A stretch of DNA of 64,000 nt from Porphyra umbilicalis. Lineage: Eukaryota > Rhodophyta > Bangiophyceae > Bangiales > Bangiaceae. Shown here one piece after another: positions 31,001 through 41,533 of the stretch. How positions within the stretch are numbered: position 1 is the first letter of the stretch; each line of letters opens with the position of its first letter. A program made the translations under genes and the position numbers. The stretch lies in the NCBI GenBank assembly GCA_002049455.2, contig KV918820.1, positions 1 to 64,000 of the forward strand. The letters are read 5' to 3'. The notes under the pieces were generated by a model. That model ran no database searches and had not been told where the DNA came from. It worked only from the letters and a program-made list of their open reading frames with translations.

Positions 31001-32860
31001 TACGTTATATTATTCCTCATCGGGCGCAAACATTGTCGCATGCGCTTCAGACGGGCGTCAAAGCCTGGTTCTTCTGGCCCTATCGGCCGCCGTCGGGACG
31101 CCGCAGTCTTTCGGTGACTCAAAAGGGCGCGGCACTCGCCTCCACGTGACCTCCTGGCACCTCGGCCAGCTCCGCTGATAGCAGGGTGCGCCGAGTGTCT
31201 GCTCCCCCTTCTCAGCTTAGCCTCAACTGTTTTGCCAATCTCATTCAGGTGAGAGCCTCTGCATCGAGATCAAACGGACCTGTCCGGCAGACGGCCGGGC
31301 CTGGGTCGCCCCCCGTCCGTCGGCGCGGCGATGCGCCGCGCTAATGCCGCCATGGAGTGCCACTCTAGGAAAGTAGCCAGCCACTAACTTCTGCAGGTGG
31401 AGAACGTTTTGGGCGCCACGAGACTCTGTACTTTCGCTCTCGCCGCTTCGCCAGCTCCAGGCCTCACTTGCATCTACCCGTTGAGAGGAGAGCTCGCGGG
31501 AGCGGCCACTATGCCACGAGCCGTGTCAGATGCGATGGAAGTCCCTGCCCGGCTTGTACACCGCCAGTGGCCGCCTAGGCTTGCCTGTACGTCGCTGTTG
31601 GATGGTGCGACTCACCCAGCGTCGGACTGGCCGCACAACTGGGCACCAGCCTCACTGGTATGCGCATGCAGCGCACCCCCGCATGGGTCAGCCGCGCCTG
31701 TGATGCAGCGGTTCCCCAGCAGCGAGCCTGCGGCGGCTGACGCCCGAATCTGGGAGTTGGGCCTGCTTGCCATCTCCACACCCGCTTACGTCCGCGACCT
31801 CGCCGCCCAGGCGTGACATGGTGAGCAACCGGGTGGATGGACGTTTGGCTGTCGGCGGCAGAAGGGCAGCTATGAGCCGCGAGACCTTCTGCAGCGTCGC
31901 GCGGCTGTTTGCGGTCGGCCGCACCCCGGAGTAGATACACCTGCGCTGGGCTCACTCAATCAGAGACGTGCCCGCGCCGCCGATTTTCGATCTGAGGTTG
32001 GGCGGCAGCCAGCGGTGTGATAGATTGTTCCCATCGCCGCACCTACGAGATGGCCGGTCACCGCCGGCGACGCACGGACACAGGGCCGTTTCAACACACG
32101 AAGGCGCTACCGACCCGCTATCTCTACCTGGGTCGCCGTCTTTGTCGCGAAGCCCGAGGCACGTTAGTAGGCTCCTAAGACGCACCGGCAGTAGGGGAGA
32201 GCCTGCGTACAGTGGAGCACGCCACGTGTGGGACCGCATGTGGCGAGGACTTCTCGTGACTAAGCCTCTGTTTTCTGACAGCTGGGCGCATCTGGTAGCA
32301 TATTTGAGGCCTCCCCTCCGCGTATCCATTCAGGACGGTGCCGTGCGTGACGCCTGAAGAAAATCGGCCGCGCGAGATCATCTAGGACACTCTTCATCAC
32401 GTGCTCCGCGTCGCGGCCCCTGGTCCCTTCAGGCTCTGCGTTGGGTGCCTGAGGGTCTCGGTGGTCGCCGGGTAGGCAGCTCCGGTGGCATTCGTCCGAA
32501 TTCTCGCCGTAGCTGAGGCGGCGCGGCTATCAACACCGCTGCAGTTGGGCGATTGCGTGCCAACACTGCGCTAGAAGGTTCTTCAGGAGCCCGCCGTGGG
32601 GCCCACTTGGCTCCCGTACATGACGCTACTCGACCTGGGCGATGGAGAGTGGAAAGTGCTGCATGCTAACTCCTCTGACCTGGAATCGTGCCATTCAATA
32701 GAAGCAGAGTAACACGGATTGTGATGGTGCATGAGTACAGGCCATTCCTGCTCGCACCGTAAAAACGGCCCGGAACAAGTGAAGGACCGATAGCCGTCCT
32801 CAAATGAAACTGAGGGGCTACTTGCAATGGTATCATGGGTTCACTCTGAGGGCTAGAGCA
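28081..32860. other. Long region without a recognisable gene
   Basis: Several frames of 100-235 codons look less monotonous than the usual GC-rich shadows. The ones I would test first are plus-strand frames at about 29057-29760 (Pro/Ala-rich, with DERTCLARRRRVVGCHVTIG) and 30786-31178 (with TWPNFPFAARCGLVDRTIFP). No family is recognised and no splice structure could be built. Treat as unannotated. Confidence 0.4.
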
Positions 32861-32865
32861 AGAAA

Positions 32866-33768
32866 ATGGCGGCCAAGCGCCTACTTTGCGACCGGAGCAC
32901 GGTGGCAGCATGGATTAGGGCGTATAAGTACACGGGAGAGTGGTGGACTGACCCGACCATCCGGAGTCGTCACGCCGACAACGTTCTCTTCGATGAGAGT
33001 TTCGTCCCAGCCTTGGCCGCCGTTGTTATGTCGGATCCGGAGCAGTTGATAGGAAAAAGGAAGGACGTCTTTTTGTTTTTGTCTACTTTGCCGGGTTACC
33101 GCGACGCGTACAAGTGCTCCATCGCCATTCTCAACAGAATGCTGCGGGCGGCGGGCTACTCGTACAAGTAGCTTTATCAAATGTGTCGTGAACGTGACCA
33201 AGCAAGACAAGAGACTTTCGCTAAACTGATCTTGGCGGTTCCTCTTAGGTGCCTAGTTTCGGCCGACGAGACGCACGAGGACAGTGGGGGTGTGCGGCGC
33301 CGGCGGGGTCGGTGGCTGCGCGGCGTGCGCTACGAGTGCCAGCTGCGTGACCGACGGGCAATGCTAAGGACATCCACCATGATGGCGGTTTCCTACACAA
33401 ACGGGATTCTGCACTCGTTGACTACCCCATCTCCCCAGTCCCAAAACGCTGACGGTTGGATACTGTTCCTCAACGGACTGCTGGCGACGATGAACCGGTT
33501 TCTGCATGGTCTACCTTGGGTGTTGCAACCCAATCCGTGTGGTTTACTTTACGACAATGCTCCTATCCACTCGGCGGAGGCGGACGCGTTCATCGGCCAC
33601 AATGAAGTTTCTCCTCTACGACTCCCGCCATACAGCCCCGAGTTCCAACCTACCGAGGAAATGTTCAGTGAGTATTCGCACCAACTGAAGTCGGCTCACG
33701 TCTCGTATCCCGGTTCACCTGAAGCGCCTACCACGCCGCTTGCACTGGCCATTCGTGCGCGTATTTAG
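32866..33768 (+). pseudogene. Tc1/mariner (IS630 superfamily) transposase, nonsense-mutated
   Basis: The N-terminal part has a helix-turn-helix-like segment (LLCDRSTVAAWIRAYKYTGE). The catalytic domain follows: first Asp in SADETHED (near 33262), second Asp in LLYDNAPIH (near 33550), and the terminal Glu in LPPYSPEFQPTE, giving the DDE_3 layout with about 33-34 residues between the second Asp and Glu. TAG at 33169-33171 interrupts the frame just before the catalytic domain, and the same frame resumes without loss. The C-terminus runs into a 164-bp tandem repeat at 33733, so the original end is probably lost. No inverted ends were found. Confidence 0.85.
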
Positions 33769-34055
33769 GTGGCCATAGAAGTATCTGGCCATAAAAGTCC
33801 AAACCACGCCTACGGTGTGCCTCCACGACGCGACCACCGGGTGTGGAGGGTGCAAAACGACGGCGGGGCTCCCGCCAACATTTGTGCATCCCAATCACGC
33901 CGCTCGCACTGGCCATTCGTGCGCGCAATTGGGTGGCCTTCGAAGTATCTGGCCATAGAAGTCCAAACCACGCCTACGGTGTGCGTCCACGGTGCGACCA
34001 CCGGGTGGGGGGGGTGCGAACTGAAGGTGGGCGTCCCCCCAACATTTGTGCAGTG
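33733..34055. repeat. Two-copy tandem repeat, 164-bp period
   Basis: 33733 and 33897 start the same sequence (ACGCCGCT-GCACTGGCCATT), with CCAAACCACGCCTACGGTGT in both copies. The first copy overlaps the end of the mariner transposase frame. Confidence 0.85.
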
Positions 34056-34204
34056 GGGGGGGGGGGGGGGGGGGGAGGGGCGGGGGAAACGGGTGAGGGT
34101 GGCGGGCGGGCGGGCAGGCGGGCGGGCGGGCGGGCGGGGGGGGGAAGGGCGGGGGGGGGGGGGGCGGTGACTGTATATTGCCAGTAGAGCCCCGCCCGCC
34201 CCCC

Positions 34205-34240
<36 letters not shown>
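34055..34240. repeat. G21 tract, G-rich block and C35 tract facing each other
   Basis: 34055-34075 is 21 G; 34076-34165 is G-rich with GGGC repeats; 34206-34240 is 35 C. Between the last G run and the C-rich arm lie about 25 mixed bases. The two arms could pair or form G-quadruplex/i-motif structures. The exact lengths should not be trusted. Confidence 0.8.
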
Positions 34241-35583
34241 AGGTAGCGCGAGAGCGGCCTGTAAAATGCCTGTTCGTGTGCAACGTACCGCAACGGTAAG
34301 GGCTGACGTGGCGCAACAGGGGTCACATACGACGGCGCTTCCGCACGCGCTGTGTATCTGGATTTGGATGTGCTGCGTATCAAGTGACAGTGCGGCCTCG
34401 AATCGCCGCGGGAAGGCGTCACGTAACTCCTGGGTAACTCCACTAGGCGTTCTGTCGGGTGCCTCTGAGTGCCTCTAAAATGCCTTCGGGTGCCTCTAGA
34501 ATGCATACTTTGTGCGCGCCAAGGTGCCCACATGGCTCCCGGACAGGTCTTTGAGAGCATACCCAGCAACGTCGGTTGCGAACCGCTTTTGCGTATTATT
34601 TGTTAAACGTGGCATATTTGCCAGTTATGGGTAGTGGTAGGGGAAAACCGGTCATCCCACCAACGTCGCGAACCAGATCTGCGAACCGAGCTACTGGTGG
34701 GCCAGATATAAGTCCAACCGGATCATATGGCGCTGGTTCGCAGGAGGTTCGCATTTTTCCATCGGCCTACCATACCACTGGCGTTTGGGCAGACGTTTGT
34801 GCATTTCAGAACGTTTTGCGAACCGAATCTGTCTACAATTGTGTCTAAACGGGGGTCAAACACCCAACTCGGGACGATCGCAGACAAACACACGTTGCGT
34901 TGACGATCGCACAGGCGTCTCGAGATCTGATATTCATGAGCATGCGGTCGCGAGTGGCCGCAGATTCCGTTCGTGGCTCAGGCGGCGCTCATTGTCGGGC
35001 CCTGTGGGGCGGGGGGCGGGCGGGACACGGGTTTTCCTGGTGAACATCCGCCGCCACGCGCGATTCTGGGTCGGCCCCCCCACGGCTGAACGGTTTGTTT
35101 AGGGGGGGGGGGCCGCCTAGAGGCACTGTCGCATGGGTGGGTGCGCAGCCGCAATGCGGTCGTGCAGCGGAATTCCTTGGCGGGGTGGCCCCCAGTTGAC
35201 GCGCTGCTGGTGCCACCAACTTGCGCTGGGAGCCAATCGGGGGGGGGTTCCGCGCAGCGCAACGTTGTGTGGCGGGCATGTGACTGTCCGCGCGCAGCCG
35301 CACCCGCGGGAATGGGCCCTGCATGGGGGCTTTCAGGCAGCGCCGCGCAGCCCACATTTTTGGTCACGCGGCCGCCACCGAAAATGGCAGCACGATCACG
35401 GGACCTGCCAATTGCGCTTTCTGTGGGGGGGGGGGCGCGGAGCGACAGATCGACGCGGTGCGCCCGCCACCAGCGGCGCGTCGATCACACCTTCGTCGTC
35501 GGGGGGAGCGCGATTGCGGCACCGCCGTCGTCGGCGTCGTGCATCCCGTTTCCCCGTTCTGCCCGTCTCCTTCGCCGGCGCAG

Positions 35584-35645
35584 CGGCCGTGAGCGGCCGT
35601 GTGCGGCCGTGTTGACGGCCGCCTTGGCGGCCGCTTCTGCGGCCG
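35584..35645. repeat. CGGCCG motif cluster, left
   Basis: Six CGGCCG hexamers in 62 bases immediately upstream of the Harbinger-type transposase, with variable 4-8-base spacers. Confidence 0.8.
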
Positions 35646-35690
35646 CTCTAGCTCTCTTGACGTCGGCTGCATTTGTGACTGGAAAAGGAC

Positions 35691-36239
35691 ATGTCTACTG
35701 ATGATGGGTCGGGGTCGTCGAGCGATGACGGCCGCGGGCAGTCGGAGGGCTCCGCGGACGAGCTGCTTGCGGCCGTCATCGGAGCGCGATCTCTGTTCCT
35801 GACGCGCCGTCATCGCAGGAATGCGGCGCAGCGAGCACGCAGACGGCGTTTTGTCGGGTCTGTGGCCGGGCGGCGTGCCAACCGGCCACGTGATTTCGAC
35901 CAGGGTATGCGCGGCATCATGCGGGATTATTTGGGAGTGGATGGGCAGCCGCCTGTGTACGGAGAAGAGACGTTTCAGTGTCGCTTCCGTGTGCCACGGT
36001 CTCTGTTAATGAGCGTTTACGAGGCCATTTGCGACAGGCCGTGTGGGCGGCAGAGCATCAATGCGACGGGGCGGCCACGAGCTCATGCTCTGCAGAAGTT
36101 GGTGGACGCTTTCTGTGTGACCGCGTACGGGGGGTCGTACAATCGCGCAGATGAGTATGCTCGGCTGTCCAATCTCACAACTGACGTGGCGATAAAGAAG
36201 CTGATTGAGTTTATCGCTGAGAAGGAGGAACCTGTGTAA
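35691..36239 (+). pseudogene. PIF/Harbinger-type transposase, N-terminal fragment
   Basis: 182 codons from ATG 35691. After an acidic Ser/Gly head and an Arg-rich basic stretch comes DYLGVDGQPPVYGEETFQCR, RFRVPRSLLMSVYEAI, then ATGRPRAHALQKLVDAF and YARLSNLTTDVAIKKLIEFI. This is the arrangement of the plant-type Harbinger (Plant_tran) N-terminal region. The frame stops with TAA, and the next codons RRPPIEAEIS resemble the YLRPPT-type continuation. The downstream DDE nuclease domain is not present, so this copy cannot be a working transposase alone. Confidence 0.7.
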
Positions 36240-36707
36240 CGACGGCCTCCTATCGAGGCGGAGATCTCTCCGCGAAAACCTGGCAGCCCATACTTCCGCT
36301 GACCGCGGGTCCCTTCCGGAGCCGTATGTGTAGTCTTCAACGGTTCTTTTTTTGCCGTCATTCCTTTTTTTTTCTCACATATTTGCGCGTCGGCCGCGGC
36401 AGCCACGTCGACTTGGGATGGTTAAGATTCATGGGCGGCTGTCACCTCTCTGGAAAGACAGGCGAGGCCACGTCTCTGTCTGGCGTGGGCAGATGTCCAC
36501 GAGCGTCGTATAATATCTTGCTGCAATGTAACTGGTGCGCAAGTGAACGGATCGTGCCGTGCTTGCTTCTCGGACAGAGTCGGTGAGTCGGACACAGTCA
36601 AAGATTAGGAAAAAAGAAAACCGGCAAAGGGAAAAAAAAAACGTGTAATATTGTTGTGCACTAGCCGAACACTCAACGCGCAGAGAGGACTCCGTCTCGC
36701 AAATTAA

Positions 36708-37349
36708 ATGAGTCACAACTCAAGGCAAGTCACCATCCGCGACATCGCTGCCATTACTGCTACAGGAAGCGTCCCACTCGTCGTCGCCCGAAGCGCCAGC
36801 GGCTGCATTCTGCGGCCGCGGCGTCACGAGGCGACTTGGACCCGGGACGGAGTCCCCGCCCGCCGTGAAGGGGCATGCTTGGACTGCAGCCAGTTCAAGC
36901 CGCGCGCCTTCCTCCGCTCGACAGATTCAACACAAGCCAAAGCCGCAGCGCGGCGGGAAACGGCCGCGCTGGCTACCGCAGCTGGTGATGCGCCGGCACA
37001 CGGCGACGCATGGAAGCTGCCACTTGGAAAAGGTGCAGATGGAAGCAATGTGGCCGCACTCGCGGCCGCGCCGGACGCCTGGGTCACGACCGTACGGCCC
37101 GTGGTCGACGCCGACGCGGCCGCTTCGCGGCCGTTCACGGCCGCGACGCCGGGCGTAGCGGGCGCTCCGCCAGACCCAGGAGACGCGGCCGCACCGGCAC
37201 ATGCAGAAGCCGCACATGCAGACGATGCGGCCGCTTCTGGAGCTCCACCTGCGTCCGCAGCCGCCGTCGCCTCAGCGGCCGCAGTAGCGGCCGCAGAGGT
37301 GCCCAAAAATAGACAGCGCCTTCATTGTCAGGAGGCACGCGAGGCGTGA
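36708..37349 (+). CDS. Hypothetical Ala-rich frame inside the Harbinger-like element
   Basis: 213 codons from ATG 36708 (MSHNSRQVTIRDIAAITATG). The first 90 residues are mixed and Arg-rich with a CLDCSQFKPR segment; the last half is Ala/Pro-rich and coincides with a dense CGGCCG array, so the apparent protein there may be a by-product of the DNA motif. PIF/Harbinger elements often carry a second gene for a Myb-like DNA-binding partner, but no Trp-repeat Myb signature is visible. Function unknown. Confidence 0.3.
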   Translation: MSHNSRQVTIRDIAAITATGSVPLVVARSASGCILRPRRHEATWTRDGVPARREGACLDCSQFKPRAFLRSTDSTQAKAAARRETAALATAAGDAPAHGDAWKLPLGKGADGSNVAALAAAPDAWVTTVRPVVDADAAASRPFTAATPGVAGAPPDPGDAAAPAHAEAAHADDAAASGAPPASAAAVASAAAVAAAEVPKNRQRLHCQEAREA

Positions 37350-37630
37350 CTACGCTGCTTTGGCCTTGCGCAGTCTTGCGCTGGACAGCAGCAGGGTGTG
37401 TCCGGCGGGATGCATATGTGCAGCGCGTCTGATCAATGAGCATGCGGATCGCTGACACTAAAATTGGATGTGGCCGCACAGTTCTGCCCCTCCGCGACGG
37501 GCGCTATCGTACGTGGCCCCTGCCGGGTCTCGGTAGACTCGCAAGCCCAGCCACCCGACCGCCGCAGGCGGCCGCGTGGAAGCCCGCCCTGCGTCACGGT
37601 GACTGGCGGACAACACGCGGCCGCCTCACA
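37062..37630. repeat. CGGCCG motif cluster, right
   Basis: About ten CGGCCG hexamers, mostly inside GCGGCCGC, from 37062 to 37625. Together with the left cluster and scattered sites I count about 20 in 2 kb, where random sequence of similar GC content would give two or three. Confidence 0.75.
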
Positions 37631-38241
37631 GGCGCTTCAGAACAGAATGCTTCAGTGTCAATCGAGGCGAAAGCGCCACCAGATTGCACGCACGCTGTAC
37701 GTCTGCCGGCTGAACGGACCAATGAGAAACCTACAAATTACTGCTGTCGGTCGCGAGATGCGACAGCGCCGCGAAATGATGCGAGATACTGCCAAAGTGT
37801 CTCCGACATTTGTGCGTTTGACCTCGTCGTGTCTACTCGATCGCAAGAGTTTGCAGCCATTTGAAGCCTATCGCGCTGCGTGTCTCACTTGACCGTTTTT
37901 ATTTGCCGACGATTGGGGCCCATATCAACGTGATCACGGGGTCGATCGATGGTATGTTTGCTTGAATTCTGGCATTGGACTGTCGGAATGTGGACATCTC
38001 ACGGGGAAGCCGTTCGCAAGCTCCAGTTCGCAGGTCCTCAACCCAGCAACGTCACCTTCTCCGTTTCCCATACACTGCGATCTGCCGACAGATGAAAACA
38101 AGTACTTTCGATCCGAGCGGAGCGGGTTCGCAGGGCCTGCGCATAGCGCTGCCGAATCGCTTTTGGCTACTCACAGGCGCACACGTTGCGCTCTTAAACG
38201 GTTCCCAGATCGTTCGCAACCGACGTTGCTGGGTGCGCTCT

Positions 38242-39312
38242 GATCAGTGTCAGATCGTACTGGGGGCAAATCTGGCGAATCTGGGACCTTACCCATTGTC
38301 AGCTGGACCGTCATGGGGGTCTCCAAGTTGAACGCCTTGATCAACGGCGGTGGTGTCGCGATGTACTCGCGGGTCGGCACCAACGGCGCGTCCGCCGGGG
38401 CGTCGTACATAAACCCGAGGTGGACGACACGTCGTCAGGTGGGAAAAGGAACAAGTCGGCGAACACTGAGTCGCGGCCAGCGCGGTGGGGATACGTCGCG
38501 GGGTGTGAGGGAAGAATCGCGGAGACACGAGTGGTGGAAGAGTGTGACCGGGGTGTGCGTGTGGAGCATCGGGGAGCGGTGGGGCCAGCGTGCGCCACGG
38601 AGGATCGCGGGAGAAAAGGGGCCGCGGCAGACCGGCGCGGGCACTGCGCCGCGCCACGCGGGCGTGGGATAGGCCCGAACCGACCTGCGGACCGACCTCG
38701 ATAACCCCGTTAGGGCGAGGATCGGGAAGGGGGGGGGTGGCTGTTGTGGCCTGCACCCTCGTCGGCGGTCGTGCCCAAGGTGACTCTTTGGTTCCTTATG
38801 GGTGACACATTGGCGACACAATACGACAAAGAGTCGCCAGAGAGTTGTGCAGGGAGGCTCAATGTGTCGCAGACGGTAGCACCACGGGAGCACCTCAGCG
38901 GCGGATAAGCATCCGGCCTTGCCGGTTTCTTGTCGAAACGCAGTGGGGATAGGGGATGGGGGACCACGGTGAAGTGGTTGAGTGGCTTGAGCTTGTGTGT
39001 ATGTGTGCGAACGTGCTTTGTTGGTTGTCTCTCCAAAGGGCCCCTCTTCCCATCAAGGGCACTCCTCAAGTAGTCCAAGTCGGAGCACTCAAGCCCACCA
39101 CGCAGCCCAAGCAGCTCGCCCGCGCACGCGCCCGCCCACACTCTAAATCAAAACGCTCACCAAATCAAAACATCAGGGATCAAAGCAAAGCCCACGCAAA
39201 TCAAAGCATAAGAAGAGCAAGAACAAAAAATGTGAAATCGCAAAACTTTCACTCAAAATCGCACGGGTACAAATGTCGAATGCACCAGCGGTCACCAAAC
39301 CGCGAGGAAGTC
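38242..39312. other. Intergenic, no gene recognised
   Basis: Contains one short inverted repeat (GGTGACTCTTTG near 38778 against CAAAGAGTCGCC near 38828) and an A-rich stretch at 39150-39240. No coding signal. Confidence 0.5.
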
Positions 39313-39407
39313 GCATGGGTAGCCTAGTGGGAAGTAGGCACCCACTCTCATTAGGCGTGACCTTCGGGTCGCGTCCGGGAGTCGGGGGTTCGAACCCTGT
39401 CAACACC
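39313..39407 (+). repeat. tRNA-derived sequence (SINE head or tRNA pseudogene, long variable arm)
   Basis: An A-box-like segment TAGCCTAGTGG with a perfect 4-bp D stem (GCCT/AGGC), a strong variable-arm hairpin (CGTGACC-TTCG-GGTCGCG) and a B-box-like GGTTCGAACCC. The long variable arm points to a Leu- or Ser-type tRNA. The acceptor stem barely pairs and the anticodon stem is poor, so it is not a working tRNA. It could drive pol III transcription of a SINE; a T-rich stretch follows within 25 bases. Confidence 0.5.
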
Positions 39408-39939
39408 TGGTTTCTTGAATTTTGCTTTTTACAGCAGGAGGGCTTACAGCGGCGTTGAGCATGACGTTTTAACATTTCTAGCATAATTCGCGCAAATTAC
39501 TCACCACTGATCTTGGTCATATGTTTCAGTACTTTTCGGCGGATGCAGATTTGTTGACCCAATTTTGTGCCAATCAATGACTGGCACGCGACCAATCATA
39601 TCAGGGGGACATGTTGAGGCGGCGCTTCCCGCGGCCGCCCCACCGCCGGTGCAGCCCGCCACCTTGCGGCCGGCAACGCCGCCGTCGCCCCGCCGTCACC
39701 CGACGGCGGCCGGCCGCGCCCAGGCACCATCGCAGAGTCACCGCCGCGAAGTCGCTGCCCCCGTCGGCTGCCGCGGCGCCGCCCCCGCGCGGGATGCCTG
39801 TCGCCCGAGGGCGCGAAAACCGCGACAGCCGCCGCGGCACCGCCCCCTGCCGCCGCTGGCGCCCGCCATTCACCCGGGGTCGACGCGGCGCCGGCGACGC
39901 AGCCCCCCCCCTTCAGCCGCGCGTACCTTCTTGGCCGCC

Positions 39940-40640
39940 AAGACCACCGCCACCGCCGCGTCGCTGGCACCGCCCACCGCCGCGACTTGCCGCCGCCGCC
40001 GCCGACACCGCGGACCGCCACAGCACGTCCGCCCCCCCCCCCGCGCCGACAACGCGGCAGCTGCGGCCGCCGACTGCCGCATCGCAGCCACCCCTTGCCG
40101 CCGCCGCCGCCTTGTTCATTGGCGACGGCGGCGGCGACGCGTGGCGGCGGCGGACGACGCCGCCGCAACGCCCGACACTGGCGCGGCTTGGCGCTGCCGC
40201 CGCCGACACCGCGCACCCCCCCAGCACGTCCGCACTTCCTCCCGCAGCGACAACGCGGTAGCCGCGGCCGCCGACCGCCGCATCGCCGCCGCCGCTTGCC
40301 GCCGTCGCCGCCTTGTGCATTATCAGCGGCGGCGGCGACGCGTGGCGGCGGCGGCCGATGCCGCCGCAACGCCCGACACTGGCGCGGCTTGCCGCCGCCG
40401 CCGTCGACTCCGCGCACCTCCGCCGCACGTCCGCCCCCCCCCCCGCGCCGACAATGCGGCAGCCGCGGCCGCCGACCGCCGCATCGCCGCCGCCCCTTGC
40501 CGCCGCCGCCGCCTTGGACATTGGCGGCGGCGGCGGCGACGCTTGGCGGCGGCGGCCGACGCCGCCGAAACGCCGGACTCCGCGGCGGCTTACCGCCGCC
40601 GCCGCCGACTCCGCGCACCCCCCCCGCACGTTTGCACCCC
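39940..40640. repeat. 201-bp tandem repeat array, about 3.5 copies
   Basis: The landmark GACAA-GCGGCAG-TGCGGCCGCCGAC occurs at 40048, 40249 and 40450, exactly 201 bp apart (67 codons). It is built of GCC/GGC triplets, so all six frames stay open and none can be preferred. The flanks (39600-39940, 40640-41200) are similar GCC-rich sequence without clear periodicity. Confidence 0.8.
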
Positions 40641-41533
40641 ACGGCCCCCCCGCGGCGGGAGGCCGCGGACGCGATCCCGCTCCTCGCCGCCGCCGCTGCC
40701 TGCCGCCTAGCCGCAGCCGGCCACGGACCGCGCCGGCACTCCGCTGCCACACGTCGCCGCCGAACCGCTGCCGCCCGCCGCCGCCCGCCGCCGCTGTCCC
40801 GCCGCTAGAGGCCGGCGCGACCGACCGCCCCGTCGGGCCGGCCTCACCGCGGCCGCCACCGGTGCGCCCTGCCGCCGCCACCTTTGCCGCCCCGCCGTCG
40901 CCAGTCCGGCGAAGCTACCGTCCCGGCGGCGGCCTCCGACACCGCCCTCAATCTTCGGCGGCGCCAGCGGACGCCGCCGTGTCCGCCGCCTTGGCCGCGA
41001 CCCACAGCGGCCGCCCCCACCGCCGCCCCGCCTCCCCCCTCCCCCCCCCCTCCCTCAGCCGCCGCCGTCTCTTTCGCAGCCATGTCCACCGCCATCACCA
41101 CCGCCACCGCACAGGCCGCGACCAGAGTCGGTGCCAACGCGCAGGCGGCGGAGGCGGGGGTTTGGCGCCGACCTCGAGGGGTGCCCTTCGCGGCATCGGT
41201 AGTGGTGGTTAGGGTCTCTCCCGCCCCCCCACGTGCTCTGGGGGCATTTATGGGAGAAGTGGCCACCGCCAACCAATCATATTGCTGGAAACACACGGCT
41301 ACACGAGCAGAACAATGCGGACATGGCTCTGATCCAATGAAAATCGTCTCAAAACACCTCGCGGCAGGGCGGAAACACTCAACCTCGGACGTCGAGGCCG
41401 GTCGCTGCTGTTCTCACCATTCCGCTCTGACAGTGATCTCGCCTGAGTGCACCAGGGGCGAGGCCCCTCCTGAATTCGTGAAATTGCAACTTTACAGTGA
41501 TACACATGCCTGAAACTTGGCCGTGTGAGCTTG

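Larger units (their letters stand above)
34554..38241 (+). mobile_element. PIF/Harbinger-like DNA transposon with 30-bp inverted ends
   Basis: 34554-34583 and the reverse complement of 38212-38241 match at 28 of 30 positions, including 23 perfect bases (34561-34583). Near both ends there are repeated GCGAACC/GGTTCGC motifs (34579, 34662, 34681, 34737, 34748, 34815; 38012, 38025, 38128, 38212). Inside are a truncated transposase (35691-36239), an Ala-rich frame (36708-37349) and clusters of CGGCCG. PIF/Harbinger elements usually make 3-bp target duplications; none is evident at these ends. Confidence 0.7.
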
